This document shows, in pieces, positions 1 to 7,068 of a DNA stretch of 8,277 nt. Below the pieces are notes generated by a model, which saw only the letters and a list, made by a program, of their open reading frames with translations, was not told the origin of the DNA and did not search any database. Each line of letters opens with the position of its first letter. Position 1 is the first letter of the stretch. The DNA is taken from positions 1 to 8,277 of the forward strand of contig CAZYAN010000085.1 of the NCBI GenBank assembly GCA_964645585.1, read 5' to 3'. This DNA is from DATGSL01 sp964645585 (GTDB lineage Bacteria; Verrucomicrobiota; Verrucomicrobiia; Opitutales; T3Sed10-336). The position numbers were made by a program, and so were the translations under genes.

Positions 1-707
1 CATTGTTCGAGGAGAATATTTGCCGACATTTGTTGCAAAATATTCGATGTGTACGCGTCGGCGGATTCTTCGACGGTATCCACGATCTTTTGTGCGGTAG
101 CGGGACCGATGCCTTCGATTTTGGCGAGGGTTTCGGTGTCGGCGGCGAGACAGGCACGGACGCTGCCGAAATATTCAAGAAGGCGGCGGGCGCGGTCGGG
201 ACCGATTCCCGGTAATGCCTGGAGGACCCGACGCTTCCGGGTGGCGCGCCGTTTGGCTTTGAACTGACGAATTGGCGTCTGCTCTCCGGTGCGGGCCCGG
301 ATCAGTTGCCGCCCTGTATAAACCAGTAATCGTACGGTTTCCGTCGGCGAATTGGAGCGAAGGACCGGGATATCGAAAACGAGCATCAGGGAAATGAGCG
401 CGCCTTGGAGGGCGTGGCGTTTGACTCGCAGAGAGGTCCATTCCGCGGCCGATCCCTCGATGATATAAGCCGGGCGGAACGGCGACTGCACGAGGCGCGA
501 AGCTTGGGAGAACAGGCGTCCGTCGATGAGCGACGCCGCGAAGTCGCTCGCGGTTTTTCGTTCGATAATAACCGCGTCATCGACACGAAAGTCGCCTGGA
601 TCGAGACGGGTTTGGATCAACTCGATAGTGTCGATCGCCCGCAGTTCCGCGAGAAGGTCCTGATTGCGCTCGCGATCGTCGATTTCAATGCGGGGAACCG
701 GGGTCAT
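1..707 (-). CDS. ERCC4/XPF-type nuclease with (HhH)2 tail, 3' partial
   Basis: Encodes a probable structure-specific DNA nuclease of the ERCC4 (XPF/Mus81/Hef) superfamily. These enzymes cut branched or flap DNA next to double-strand/single-strand junctions using metal ions. From ATG at 707 the frame is open for 235 residues to the window edge, and the next codon starts TG, so it may stop there or continue. The fold is visible: IDDRER at residues 9-14, GD at 38-39, and IIERKTASD at 47-55, which together give the diagnostic GD-Xn-ERK-X3-D active site. Two helix-hairpin-helix motifs follow, LPGIGPDRARRLL (165-177) and IEGIGPATAQKIV (198-209), as in XPF C-termini. A basic linker (KAKRRATRKRR) joins the parts. 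No helicase domain is present, so it resembles short archaeal and bacterial XPF proteins. No clear Shine-Dalgarno is seen; this ATG is the first after an in-frame stop. Whether it serves the adjacent cas operon or is an unrelated repair gene is unknown. Confidence 0.88.
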   Translation of the reverse strand, partial: MTPVPRIEIDDRERNQDLLAELRAIDTIELIQTRLDPGDFRVDDAVIIERKTASDFAASLIDGRLFSQASRLVQSPFRPAYIIEGSAAEWTSLRVKRHALQGALISLMLVFDIPVLRSNSPTETVRLLVYTGRQLIRARTGEQTPIRQFKAKRRATRKRRVLQALPGIGPDRARRLLEYFGSVRACLAADTETLAKIEGIGPATAQKIVDTVEESADAYTSNILQQMSANILLEQ

Positions 708-749
708 TGGAAACGGGGGTTTTTTAGGATTTCATGCTGAATTCCCGAT

Positions 750-911
750 TCAAACCGCACGAGCCGGAGAAAAATTTCGGAATTTACCGGTCGTGATCCG
801 CTGGCTGCGGAAAACGGCGGCGATGCCTTGGGCGGATGATTCAACGGGGCGGAGTGTCGGATTCTGGAGCGTGCGCAAGGCGAGGAGGAATATTGGGATA
901 AAGAGGTTTGG
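750..911 (-). pseudogene. Remnant of a second large-subunit (Cas8u-like) 3' end
   Basis: This 53-codon open stretch ends in TGA at 750-752 and has no start codon of its own. Its C-terminal part reads GIAAVFRSQRITTGKFRNF followed by SPARAV. That matches the extreme C-terminus of the intact upstream gene (GVVAVFRSQRIWKGNPPND, then FCPAVPIG), with the same VFRSQRI core and the same distance to the stop. Upstream residues (FIPIF, ALRTLQNPTL) align loosely with the intact protein's WPIW and CRSLLGLI. It lies in a different frame from the intact gene, directly after that gene's TAA. Codons differ at most synonymous positions and GC is about 60%, like the rest of the operon, so it is not a recent tandem copy. 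I infer it is the leftover 3' end of the original resident large-subunit gene. Its stop is 42 nt before the nuclease start codon. Confidence 0.7.
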
Positions 912-913
912 AT

Positions 914-1690
914 TTAGCCGATTGGAACGGCAGGACAGAAGTTAGAATAATCATTAGGCGGATTTCCTTTCCAAATGCGTTGAGACCGAAAGACGGCAAC
1001 AACTCCCATTTTCGAGAGTTCGTCAGGATCGATGTTTTCGGAGCCGCCGATTAATCCAAGCAAGGAGCGACATGTGCTGATTGTTATATCGCACGACCAA
1101 ATAGGCCACGTGAAAAACGTGTTCTTCTTCCCTTGAGAAAGGAAGCAAGTTGTCTGGAGGCACCTGCTCGCGGGAGCTGTTTGAAGCAAAGGCAATGCCT
1201 CAATTGCGAGACGGTTTGCTCCCCATTGGGATTCCGTTGTGTCGGCTTGGGGATCTTTCCAGCGTAAGGCATATCTGCGATCTTCGGCCAGATCCCAACG
1301 CATACCACCGCGCATATTTTGATACGCCCATTTTTGAAATAATGTATTTATTATATCGTCGACGGATGTGTTTTCCACCAAGAATCGAATGTTCTGTAGG
1401 AAATACTGCTTGCCCGCGTTCATAAGATCGAAAAGTGTCCCTTCGATGTTGCCATACTTGTCTTTATGAACGTCGCTGCCTATAGCTGAAATCCAATCGG
1501 CCAGGTGAAAATTGGTCGCATCAATAGCTTCTCGTGAAAATTGTCGAAAGATCTCGGCCGGGATTTTCAGGTCTTTGTTGAGGTGAAAAAGGCGATTTGA
1601 AAGCCCTTCTTGAAGCTTTGAAAAAAGTTGTTTTACCAAATCGTCTTCACCAAGCGCGTCATTCAGACACAAAACCGGCGACCAATGTCC
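914..1690. other. AT-rich island inside the large-subunit gene
   Basis: Hand counts give about 47% GC for 961-1680, with a low of 21 of 60 at 1321-1380. Flanking blocks are much higher: 58% at 1681-1740, 68% at 1741-1800, 72% at 2401-2460 and about 60% at 781-900. The right boundary falls within the codons for residues ~47-55 and the left boundary coincides with the stop codon. The encoded protein is continuous and family-like, so this looks like imported allele sequence rather than decay. Confidence 0.75.
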
Positions 1691-1831
1691 GGCCTTGGTT
1701 TCCCAATGCATCCGGGTTTCCGGATAAAGCCGCTCGACGGTTCGCCAGGTGCCTAGCGCGGCGAGAAAGCCGAGCGGATTCGCGCCGTCGATGCCGGGAA
1801 GGGGAATCGGATGGGGAGATCGAGTAATCAT
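914..1831 (-). CDS. Type I-G/I-U large-subunit candidate (Cas8u / Cas3-extension-like)
   Basis: A 305-residue protein whose ATG overlaps the cas3 stop codon (ATGA, 1828-1831). No Shine-Dalgarno is visible, so translation probably relies on coupling. Landmarks are LPGIDGANPLGFLAALG near residues 12-28, a central MRGGMRWDLAEDRRYALRW segment, WGANRLAIEALPLL, and a C-terminal VFRSQRI block. As I recall it, this arrangement belongs to the protein encoded next to cas3 in type I-G systems, variously called Cas8u or the Cas3-extension family, and thought to be the large Cascade subunit or a Cas3-associated subunit. Assignment is from recalled family patterns, not from a search; it could instead be a Csx17- or Csb3-like subunit. 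The first ~45 codons are GC-rich like the neighbours, but from about 1680 down to the stop GC falls to about 47%, suggesting a chimeric gene. Termination is TAA at 914-916. Confidence 0.68.
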   Translation of the reverse strand: MITRSPHPIPLPGIDGANPLGFLAALGTWRTVERLYPETRMHWETKAGHWSPVLCLNDALGEDDLVKQLFSKLQEGLSNRLFHLNKDLKIPAEIFRQFSREAIDATNFHLADWISAIGSDVHKDKYGNIEGTLFDLMNAGKQYFLQNIRFLVENTSVDDIINTLFQKWAYQNMRGGMRWDLAEDRRYALRWKDPQADTTESQWGANRLAIEALPLLQTAPASRCLQTTCFLSQGKKNTFFTWPIWSCDITISTCRSLLGLIGGSENIDPDELSKMGVVAVFRSQRIWKGNPPNDYSNFCPAVPIG

Positions 1832-4800
1832 GATGATGCGGTAACGGTTTCTGCGGTTTCGGCCGTTTGGATTTCGTCGGCGTACCATCCTTCTCCCTCG
1901 GCTTCGCTGGATTGCTGGTCGGCGAGGCGGAGAATCGTTTCGAGGAAAGCGAGGCCCCACGGTCCGTGCTGACGGAGAAGTTTCCAGAAACGGTCAGGGA
2001 CTCCCGAATCGAGCCGGTGCGGGGGATTTTCCTTTCGTTGCAAGCTGTCCGCGGTCGCTTCGGGAGCGTTCGGCAAGGCGGATGCGGAAAGCGGGGGCGG
2101 ATCCGGGTCGTCGACGACCGGGGCAAAGGGCCGGGCATATCCGTGATGCGCCGCAATCAGGTGCAGCGCGAGGTCGCGGAGATCGGGATTGGCAGGCAAG
2201 CATCCGGCTGCGGCGGAATGCGTCGCGAGGTGAAGCGAGGCGAATTCGTGCCGGAACCAGGCTGGCAATCCGGAGCGTTTTCGTGCGGCTTCCCGTTCTC
2301 GGGCACTGCTGCGGAGGCGGTCCGATTTCGCCAGGGGCTCGGCGAGCGCGAAGGCGGCGTGGCGGTTGCCGCCAAGCAGAAGCGCCTGGAACCGGGGATC
2401 GAGTTTTCCCCAGTCGTGCAGCTCGGCGGCGGCGACGAGGGCCCCGGTTAGCGGCGCTTCCAGATTCAGCGCTTTGGCGGTGAGGGCGACGAGATCGGCG
2501 ACGTGGCGGGTGTGCGTCCGCAGAGTTACCGGGGCGGAGGAGCCGGACCGGCTCCACTCGTCGTCCTCGTCTTCGGCTTGGGCGATGGCTGGTTCGAGTT
2601 TGAGCCGCTGGCGTGTGGTGAAGACGAGACCCGTTTCATCAAAGTAACGCTCCTCATTGAACTTGCTGCGGGCCAGCATCGAAACCGTTTTCTGTAACCC
2701 GTCGGGGAAGTTGTTTTCTTCGGAAGCTGCCTCGTTGAAGAGATCCTGAAGATCGCGTTGAGGAATGTTCTGGTCGGGATCGCGGGCATAATCGAGGAGC
2801 ATTTTCCACGCGTCTCCGCCGCGTTCGTCGGAAAAAAGCTTCGGGTGAAGGCGGAGGATGGCGCGATTTCGTGTGACCGCGAAGGCTTCTTCCGCTTTGT
2901 CCGCTCGCCGGAGTTCGGAGAACGGGATCGGGTCGTCTTTTTCCTTTCTCGCCGCCGGATCGGGCGGGGCTTTGGGAAGGTGACCGAGCTGACTCCATCC
3001 GCCAAGCTCCACCGGCAGGACAATGGTCGCGCCCGGAAAAAGATCGGCGGGTTTCTCAACGAAACGGCTGTTTCGCGCGCCTTGCCAAAGAACGGCGCGT
3101 CCGATTGGAGCTGTCTTTTCGTATCGGCTCCGGGGGCCGTCGGGTTGGACGGCGCCTTCTAGGAGATCGCCGGTGTCGGCTTCGGTCCGCTCTTTCGGAT
3201 TTTCCTGAAAGAACCAGTTTCGGAAGAGGTGCAGCGGCACCGGCAACGCTTCGACCTGGGAGGGCGGACAAAGGCTGAGATCGTGGGAAGCGCCTTCGAG
3301 GGGAGCTTCCAGCGACAGATCCGCGCGCCAGACGACGAGGACATCCGGGCTGCCGGTTCGTTTTCCGTGGAGGAAATGGGCGGGATCCGGATCCGGCCAG
3401 GGAGTCGGGTTTGTTTGCGCCCAAGCGTCGAGATAAGCGGGAAAAATGACCGGCGCGGCCGAGGTCGGCGCCTGCAAACGGAGGAGGTCCGTTTCAGAAA
3501 CCTGCTTCAGAAGTTCCGTCATGTTCGTCAGGCCGAAATCAATCGTGCCGTCAGAAACGTTCGAGCGGAGCCAGTTCCACGTCGCCGACAGCGCGTTGCC
3601 GTAAATGGGATCGAGAGATTGTTCGTCCGCGGTGAGTTTATCGAGTTTCTTGTCGTCGGTCTCGATCAGATGATCCGGCATGACGATTGCCGCGCGGGCT
3701 GGGATGTCGCGTCCGGTCCGGTTGAGGCGGCCGAAACGCTGGCGAAGGGCGTCGAGGCTGGCGCATTCGGTGATAAGAGCGTCGAAATCGAGGTCGGCGC
3801 CGACTTCGAGGCATTGGGTGGCGACGACGATTTCGACGGGCGGAGCGGTTTCGCCTTCAGGCACGGCTTCGCGGCGGGCGGCGGTTTTTAATGCCGCCTG
3901 AATCCGCGCGTTCTCGGCGTCGCGATCGATCGGGCGCATCCGTCCGATCAGCAGCGTCGTCTTGGCGGAGAAACGCGGTTTCCTCGCTTTCGCTTCCTTT
4001 TCGAGAAGTTCGGTCACGAGGCGGGCGGTGGCGACGCGGTTGACCATGATGGCGAGTGAGCGCGGTTCGGTTTCGCCGATAATGGCGGCGGCTTGATCGA
4101 CAAGGTTGGCGGCCAGCGTTTCGAGCTGTTTCGCTTTGGTTTTGGCTTCGGAAACAATCAGTTTTGCCGGTTTCGGTGCGTTGAGCCGCAGGGCGAGAAC
4201 CGGGTGTTCGCGATCGGCCGCGGTGAGCTGTATCAGGTTGGACTCGTTTTCCGGCGGCGTGGCGGTCATTTGCACCCATCGCAGGGGAGGCGGTTGGATG
4301 GCGCTCGGGTTTTGCGCGAGGTGGTGTTCGCGGTAGTGTTGAAGCTGTGCGACGGATTCCGCGAAGGGACGGCTGATGTGCGCTTCGTCGAGAATCCAGA
4401 GCGCGTCGGTGGCCACCAGCGCCGCGTGGATCGGGCGCGCGTTGGGGGTGACGCCGTAGCCCCGGAAGAGCATTCGGGAGCCGATTTGGTCGATGGTCGT
4501 GGCGATGATCGTCGGTTGCAGAAGAGATCGCACCCAGCGCTGATCCCGGAAAATCGCTCCGCGCAGTTGCACGCATTCCAGAGGGCGGCGGAGGAAGCTG
4601 TTTTTTCCGCTCGGAGCCGGGTTGAGAGAAAGCAGCGCTTCGGCGACGCCCGCGCAGGCGGGGCGGCTGGCATCCGGATCGGCAAGCGCCCGTGCGATCC
4701 GGCTCGCGCGCTCGAATGCTTCGTCCACGATCACCCGGCGGTTGACGATGAAGAAAATCCGTCGCGATGCGGTGCGCGTGCTGGACGGCAGTTGCGCTTG

Positions 4801-4995
4801 GGACGCCAGCGCGTAAACGGCGGCTTCGAGACAAGCGGTTTTCCCGCTGCCGGTCGGAGCGGCGATAAACTCCGGCCAATCTCCCGCGACGGCACGTTGG
4901 GCGAGATCGCGCTGCCAGGGAAACGGGTCGAGCGGTTGTCCGTCGTCCGTGCGATTCAGTTCGCGAAAGAAGTCGTCAAAGGCGGGGAAGGTCAT
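1828..4995 (-). CDS. cas3: CRISPR-associated helicase-nuclease Cas3, type I-G arrangement
   Basis: A 1055-residue effector that is recruited by Cascade, unwinds target DNA with ATP and degrades it. The helicase is N-terminal: Walker A AAPTGSGKT at 45-53, DEAH at 203-206, TAT motif at 244-246, motif V ATQCLEVGAD at 392-401, and motif VI QRFGRLNRTGR at 419-429. The HD nuclease is C-terminal: HTRH at 828-831, HD at 860-861 followed by WGK, RHE at 915-917, AHHG at 949-952, and a late Asp at 1026. All expected metal ligands appear present. Helicase first and HD last is the order described for the I-G/I-U (GSU0051) family, the reverse of type I-E Cas3. The start at 4995 is chosen because its ATG overlaps the upstream gene's TGA and the protein then begins FPAFDDFFRELN, the usual lead-in to PWQRDLAQ. 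The frame is open further upstream, but that stretch lies over the ORF6N gene. No Shine-Dalgarno precedes the ATG, implying translational coupling. Confidence 0.95.
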   Translation of the reverse strand: MTFPAFDDFFRELNRTDDGQPLDPFPWQRDLAQRAVAGDWPEFIAAPTGSGKTACLEAAVYALASQAQLPSSTRTASRRIFFIVNRRVIVDEAFERASRIARALADPDASRPACAGVAEALLSLNPAPSGKNSFLRRPLECVQLRGAIFRDQRWVRSLLQPTIIATTIDQIGSRMLFRGYGVTPNARPIHAALVATDALWILDEAHISRPFAESVAQLQHYREHHLAQNPSAIQPPPLRWVQMTATPPENESNLIQLTAADREHPVLALRLNAPKPAKLIVSEAKTKAKQLETLAANLVDQAAAIIGETEPRSLAIMVNRVATARLVTELLEKEAKARKPRFSAKTTLLIGRMRPIDRDAENARIQAALKTAARREAVPEGETAPPVEIVVATQCLEVGADLDFDALITECASLDALRQRFGRLNRTGRDIPARAAIVMPDHLIETDDKKLDKLTADEQSLDPIYGNALSATWNWLRSNVSDGTIDFGLTNMTELLKQVSETDLLRLQAPTSAAPVIFPAYLDAWAQTNPTPWPDPDPAHFLHGKRTGSPDVLVVWRADLSLEAPLEGASHDLSLCPPSQVEALPVPLHLFRNWFFQENPKERTEADTGDLLEGAVQPDGPRSRYEKTAPIGRAVLWQGARNSRFVEKPADLFPGATIVLPVELGGWSQLGHLPKAPPDPAARKEKDDPIPFSELRRADKAEEAFAVTRNRAILRLHPKLFSDERGGDAWKMLLDYARDPDQNIPQRDLQDLFNEAASEENNFPDGLQKTVSMLARSKFNEERYFDETGLVFTTRQRLKLEPAIAQAEDEDDEWSRSGSSAPVTLRTHTRHVADLVALTAKALNLEAPLTGALVAAAELHDWGKLDPRFQALLLGGNRHAAFALAEPLAKSDRLRSSAREREAARKRSGLPAWFRHEFASLHLATHSAAAGCLPANPDLRDLALHLIAAHHGYARPFAPVVDDPDPPPLSASALPNAPEATADSLQRKENPPHRLDSGVPDRFWKLLRQHGPWGLAFLETILRLADQQSSEAEGEGWYADEIQTAETAETVTASS

Positions 4996-5507
4996 GTCGA
5001 TGTCGTGAGGAAGCCGATCTCGCGCTTCGGCTTTTTCGGCGGAGGTTGCAAAAGCGGAAGGAGTTTCTGGTAGAGATCCCAAAGAGCTTCGTCGTGCTGC
5101 ATCAGTGTTTTGTCGATTTCGGCGAGCTTCTTCAGGATGGTCGCGTTGGTCATGAGTTGCTCCCGCATGCTGACGAACGCCCGGATGATATAAACGCTCA
5201 TGGAAACGGCCTCTTCCGAACCGAGGATCGTCGATGCCATCAACGCGCCGTGTTCGGTAAAGACCCATGGGAGGTATTTTCGGTGCCGGCCTCGGCCGGA
5301 CGGTTTTAAGGTCACAAATTGTGACCTTAAAGCAATCCACTCTTCATCAGTAAGTTGGAACGCAAACTCCGGAGGGAATCGCTTGGAGTTGCGTTTGAAA
5401 GCCTGATTAAAAACCTTGGTTTCCACCCCGTAGGCCTTTGCCAAATCGCTGTCGAGGACGACCGGCAGTTTTCGAATTGTGTAGATGGGCAGGTCCGGAT
5501 TGTTCAT
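4992..5507 (-). CDS. ORF6N (KilA-N-related) domain DNA-binding protein inside the cas operon
   Basis: A 171-residue protein with an N-terminal ORF6N domain (about residues 7-95), a DNA-binding fold first described in phage antirepressors and common as stand-alone bacterial genes of unknown role. Family marks are LPVVLDSDLAKAYGVET (14-30), FNQAFKRNSKRFPPEFAFQL (33-52), LRSQFVTL (60-67) and RKYLPWVFTEHGALM (76-90). Residues ~121-150 form a heptad-like helix that could mediate oligomerisation, followed by a proline- and lysine-rich stretch and GFLT. The start overlaps the csb2 stop as ATGA (5504-5507) and the stop overlaps the cas3 start as ATGA (4992-4995), so it must be co-transcribed with the cas genes. 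A good ribosome site, AAAGGA, lies 9 nt before the ATG. ORF6N is not a known Cascade component. It may regulate the operon, or be a mobile-type passenger; the sequence does not decide. Confidence 0.9.
   Translation of the reverse strand: MNNPDLPIYTIRKLPVVLDSDLAKAYGVETKVFNQAFKRNSKRFPPEFAFQLTDEEWIALRSQFVTLKPSGRGRHRKYLPWVFTEHGALMASTILGSEEAVSMSVYIIRAFVSMREQLMTNATILKKLAEIDKTLMQHDEALWDLYQKLLPLLQPPPKKPKREIGFLTTST
5305..5331. repeat. Perfect 27-bp palindrome inside the ORF6N gene
   Basis: The arms are TTTAAGGTCACAA and its exact complement TTGTGACCTTAAA, separated by a single A at 5318. On the coding strand it encodes most of ALRSQFVTLK in the middle of the ORF6N domain. Thirteen matching pairs with a one-base centre fit a dimeric protein binding site better than a transcript hairpin, and no T-run follows it on either strand. 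It may be an operator bound by the encoded protein or another regulator, but coding constraint on a conserved motif also contributes. Confidence 0.8.
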
Positions 5508-7065
5508 TTCGTTTCGTCCTTTCGCCACGGTTTGCAGAAGCCGTATCCCCTGTATCGTCCCGCCCCCAGCATAACGGGTCCGAGAACGGGTTCCGCAAAA
5601 CGCAGCCAGACGTGGACCTGGCGGCGGTTCGGTCCGCCGGGGCGCTGGGGCATGAGCGGATATCCGTCGGGTCCCGGCTTGGCGCGGGGAGTGCCTCGAT
5701 GCCAGGAGGTTTTGTCGATGTCGATTTCCACCGGCGCGGGCAAGCCGATGCGCTCGCAACTCGCGGAAACGATGGCGGCAACTTCGGCGAGGAAGGCGCT
5801 CCGGTCTTTGCGAGGATCGGCTTTGGGGTGACGGTCGAGCACGACCGGCGAGATGCTGGCCCAGAGTTTCGCCGGTCCGGTCCAGGTGGCGGACCGAAGC
5901 GCGATCGGCGGCGAAGGCCGTTCCTCTTCCCGCAAAGTCCAGACACCGAGTTTTCCGAGCGTAAGACGCAAATCCTTTGCGCGGCCGGTCGCGTCGTAAA
6001 GGAGTTTGCCGACGAGTTTCCCCCGTTCTTCCAGCGGAACCGATCGCGGAAAAGCCATCGCCACGCCGAGTAAATGCCCGTCGGCGTATTCGCTCCCGAC
6101 AAAGCCGAGCGGGAGGAGCGCCAAATGCGGCTGTTCGGACGGTCGGCCGTCGGGTTGGTGGCCGCTGACCCATTCCGGAGTCGGCTCGGCGTTTTTTTCA
6201 ATCGCGCCGCGCAGGGCGGTCAGGAGTTGCCAGGTCGATTCGAGTCCGAGCGCGGGGCCTTCGCGCTTGTCCAAAACAAGAAGTGCGTCGTCGAACACGG
6301 AGGATGCCGTCGGCGATTGCGCATCGGCGGAGCCGCCGTCGGTTCGGTGGTAGGCTTGGGTCATGCTAAGGACTGGACGGCGGGACGCGGGGAGGCTGGC
6401 TTTCCAAGGCATGCCGAACTGTTGCTCGAATTCGTTTTTCAGCGCCTTTTGTTCTTTGCCTTTCGAGGACTGGATTTGTGCATAAAAGTCGTAAAACAAG
6501 TCCACCGCTTCGCCGTTGTATTGGTCGCGGAGATAATCGAGACACCCTTCTCCGGCGACTCGGAAACGTTCGGCCGAACGGGAGCCGGGTTTGTTTCCAA
6601 GCGGAAGGAAATTCGGCGGCGACGGCGGTTCTTCGCCGCTCAGCCACATTCGCACGAGGGATGACGAGTGACCGATCCGGATGACTTTGGCGCAAACGCG
6701 CTCGAGAGCGGCGCGATGTTGAGCCGGCAGGTCTGTTTCCGGCCAATGGAGATAAACNNNNNNNNNNNNNNNNNNNNNNNNNNNNNNNNNNNNNNNNNNN
6801 NNNNNNNNNNNNNNNNNNNNNNNNNNNNNNNNNNNNNNNNNNNNNNNNNNNNNNNNNGCCGTTCCAGCCAGCGCAACGCGTCGGCCTCGCGTTCCCAATC
6901 CGCGCTGGCCGAAGTTTCCGTGATATCGGGGCGGGTTTCGAAATACGCGGCCGCCATCGCCATGAAAACCCGTCCCGGATGCGGCGGCCATTCCGCCAGA
7001 TTCCGGTCGCCCACGGAGGTGGCGGTCGCGTATCCGGTCAGGTAGTCGATTCCGAGCGTGAGCAT
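5504..7065 (-). CDS. csb2: Type I-G Cascade subunit Csb2 (Cas5/Cas6 fusion), split by assembly gap
   Basis: Csb2 (GSU0054 family) combines Cas5-like and Cas6-like RAMP domains. In I-G systems it is thought to process pre-crRNA and cap the 5' or 3' end of the guide within Cascade. The N-terminal 69 residues begin MLTLGIDYLTGYATAT and contain EWPPHPGRVFMAMAAAYFET, the characteristic opening of the family. After the gap the protein resumes at VYLHWPETDLPAQH for 417 residues, with GHSSSLVRMWLSG, DYLRDQYNG, and a C-terminal RRQVHVWLRFAEPVLGPVML followed by GAGRYRGYGF, the glycine-rich loop typical of Cas6-like folds. The two halves lie in different frames only because the gap length is a placeholder. 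The start at 7065 follows the csb1 stop by 3 nt and has a ribosome site. The stop overlaps the ORF6N start. Confidence 0.93.
5517..5522 (-). promoter_or_regulatory. Shine-Dalgarno of the ORF6N gene
   Basis: AAAGGA lies within the last codons of csb2, 9 nt before the ORF6N ATG at 5507. This supports the short start over longer upstream extensions of the same frame. No comparable site precedes cas3, which raises the possibility that this site served cas3 before the ORF6N gene arrived. Confidence 0.65.
6758..6857. other. Assembly gap of 100 Ns inside csb2
   Basis: Exactly 100 Ns, the usual placeholder for a join of unknown size. The left part of csb2 ends one base into a codon, so an intact gene needs a missing length equal to 2 modulo 3, and 100 does not satisfy this. 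From memory of Csb2 proteins, the segment between the DALRWLER-like region and YLHWPE is longer than 34 residues, so the true gap is probably larger than 100 bases. Confidence 0.95.
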
Positions 7066-7068
7066 GGC

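Noticed and set aside
708..760. Possible promoter for the nuclease gene (TTGAAT and TCCTAA on the minus strand)
   Set aside because: The -10 match is poor, the spacing is marginal, and part of the sequence belongs to the coding remnant.
704..913. In-frame continuation of the large-subunit gene past its TAA for 69 codons, ending in a TGA that overlaps the nuclease ATG
   Set aside because: The translation is Ser/Pro-rich and unlike the family. The coding signal here (VFRSQRI and onward) is in a different frame, so the overlap looks coincidental.
3229..3891. 220-codon plus-strand open frame
   Set aside because: Shadow of cas3 with arginine-rich composition and no motif.
4093..5073. 326-codon plus-strand open frame opposite cas3
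   Set aside because: It is antisense to well-supported helicase motifs and its translation shows no recognisable domain. Long antisense frames are expected in GC-rich coding DNA.
5305..5331. Palindrome as a rho-independent terminator or attenuator
   Set aside because: It is AT-rich, has a one-base centre and no following T-tract on either strand, and lies in the middle of a gene.
4996..5340. Upstream extension of the cas3 reading frame by 115 codons
   Set aside because: It lies entirely over the ORF6N gene in another frame, its translation is low-complexity and Arg/Pro-rich, and the ATG at 4995 has the coupling overlap and the family-typical N-terminus.
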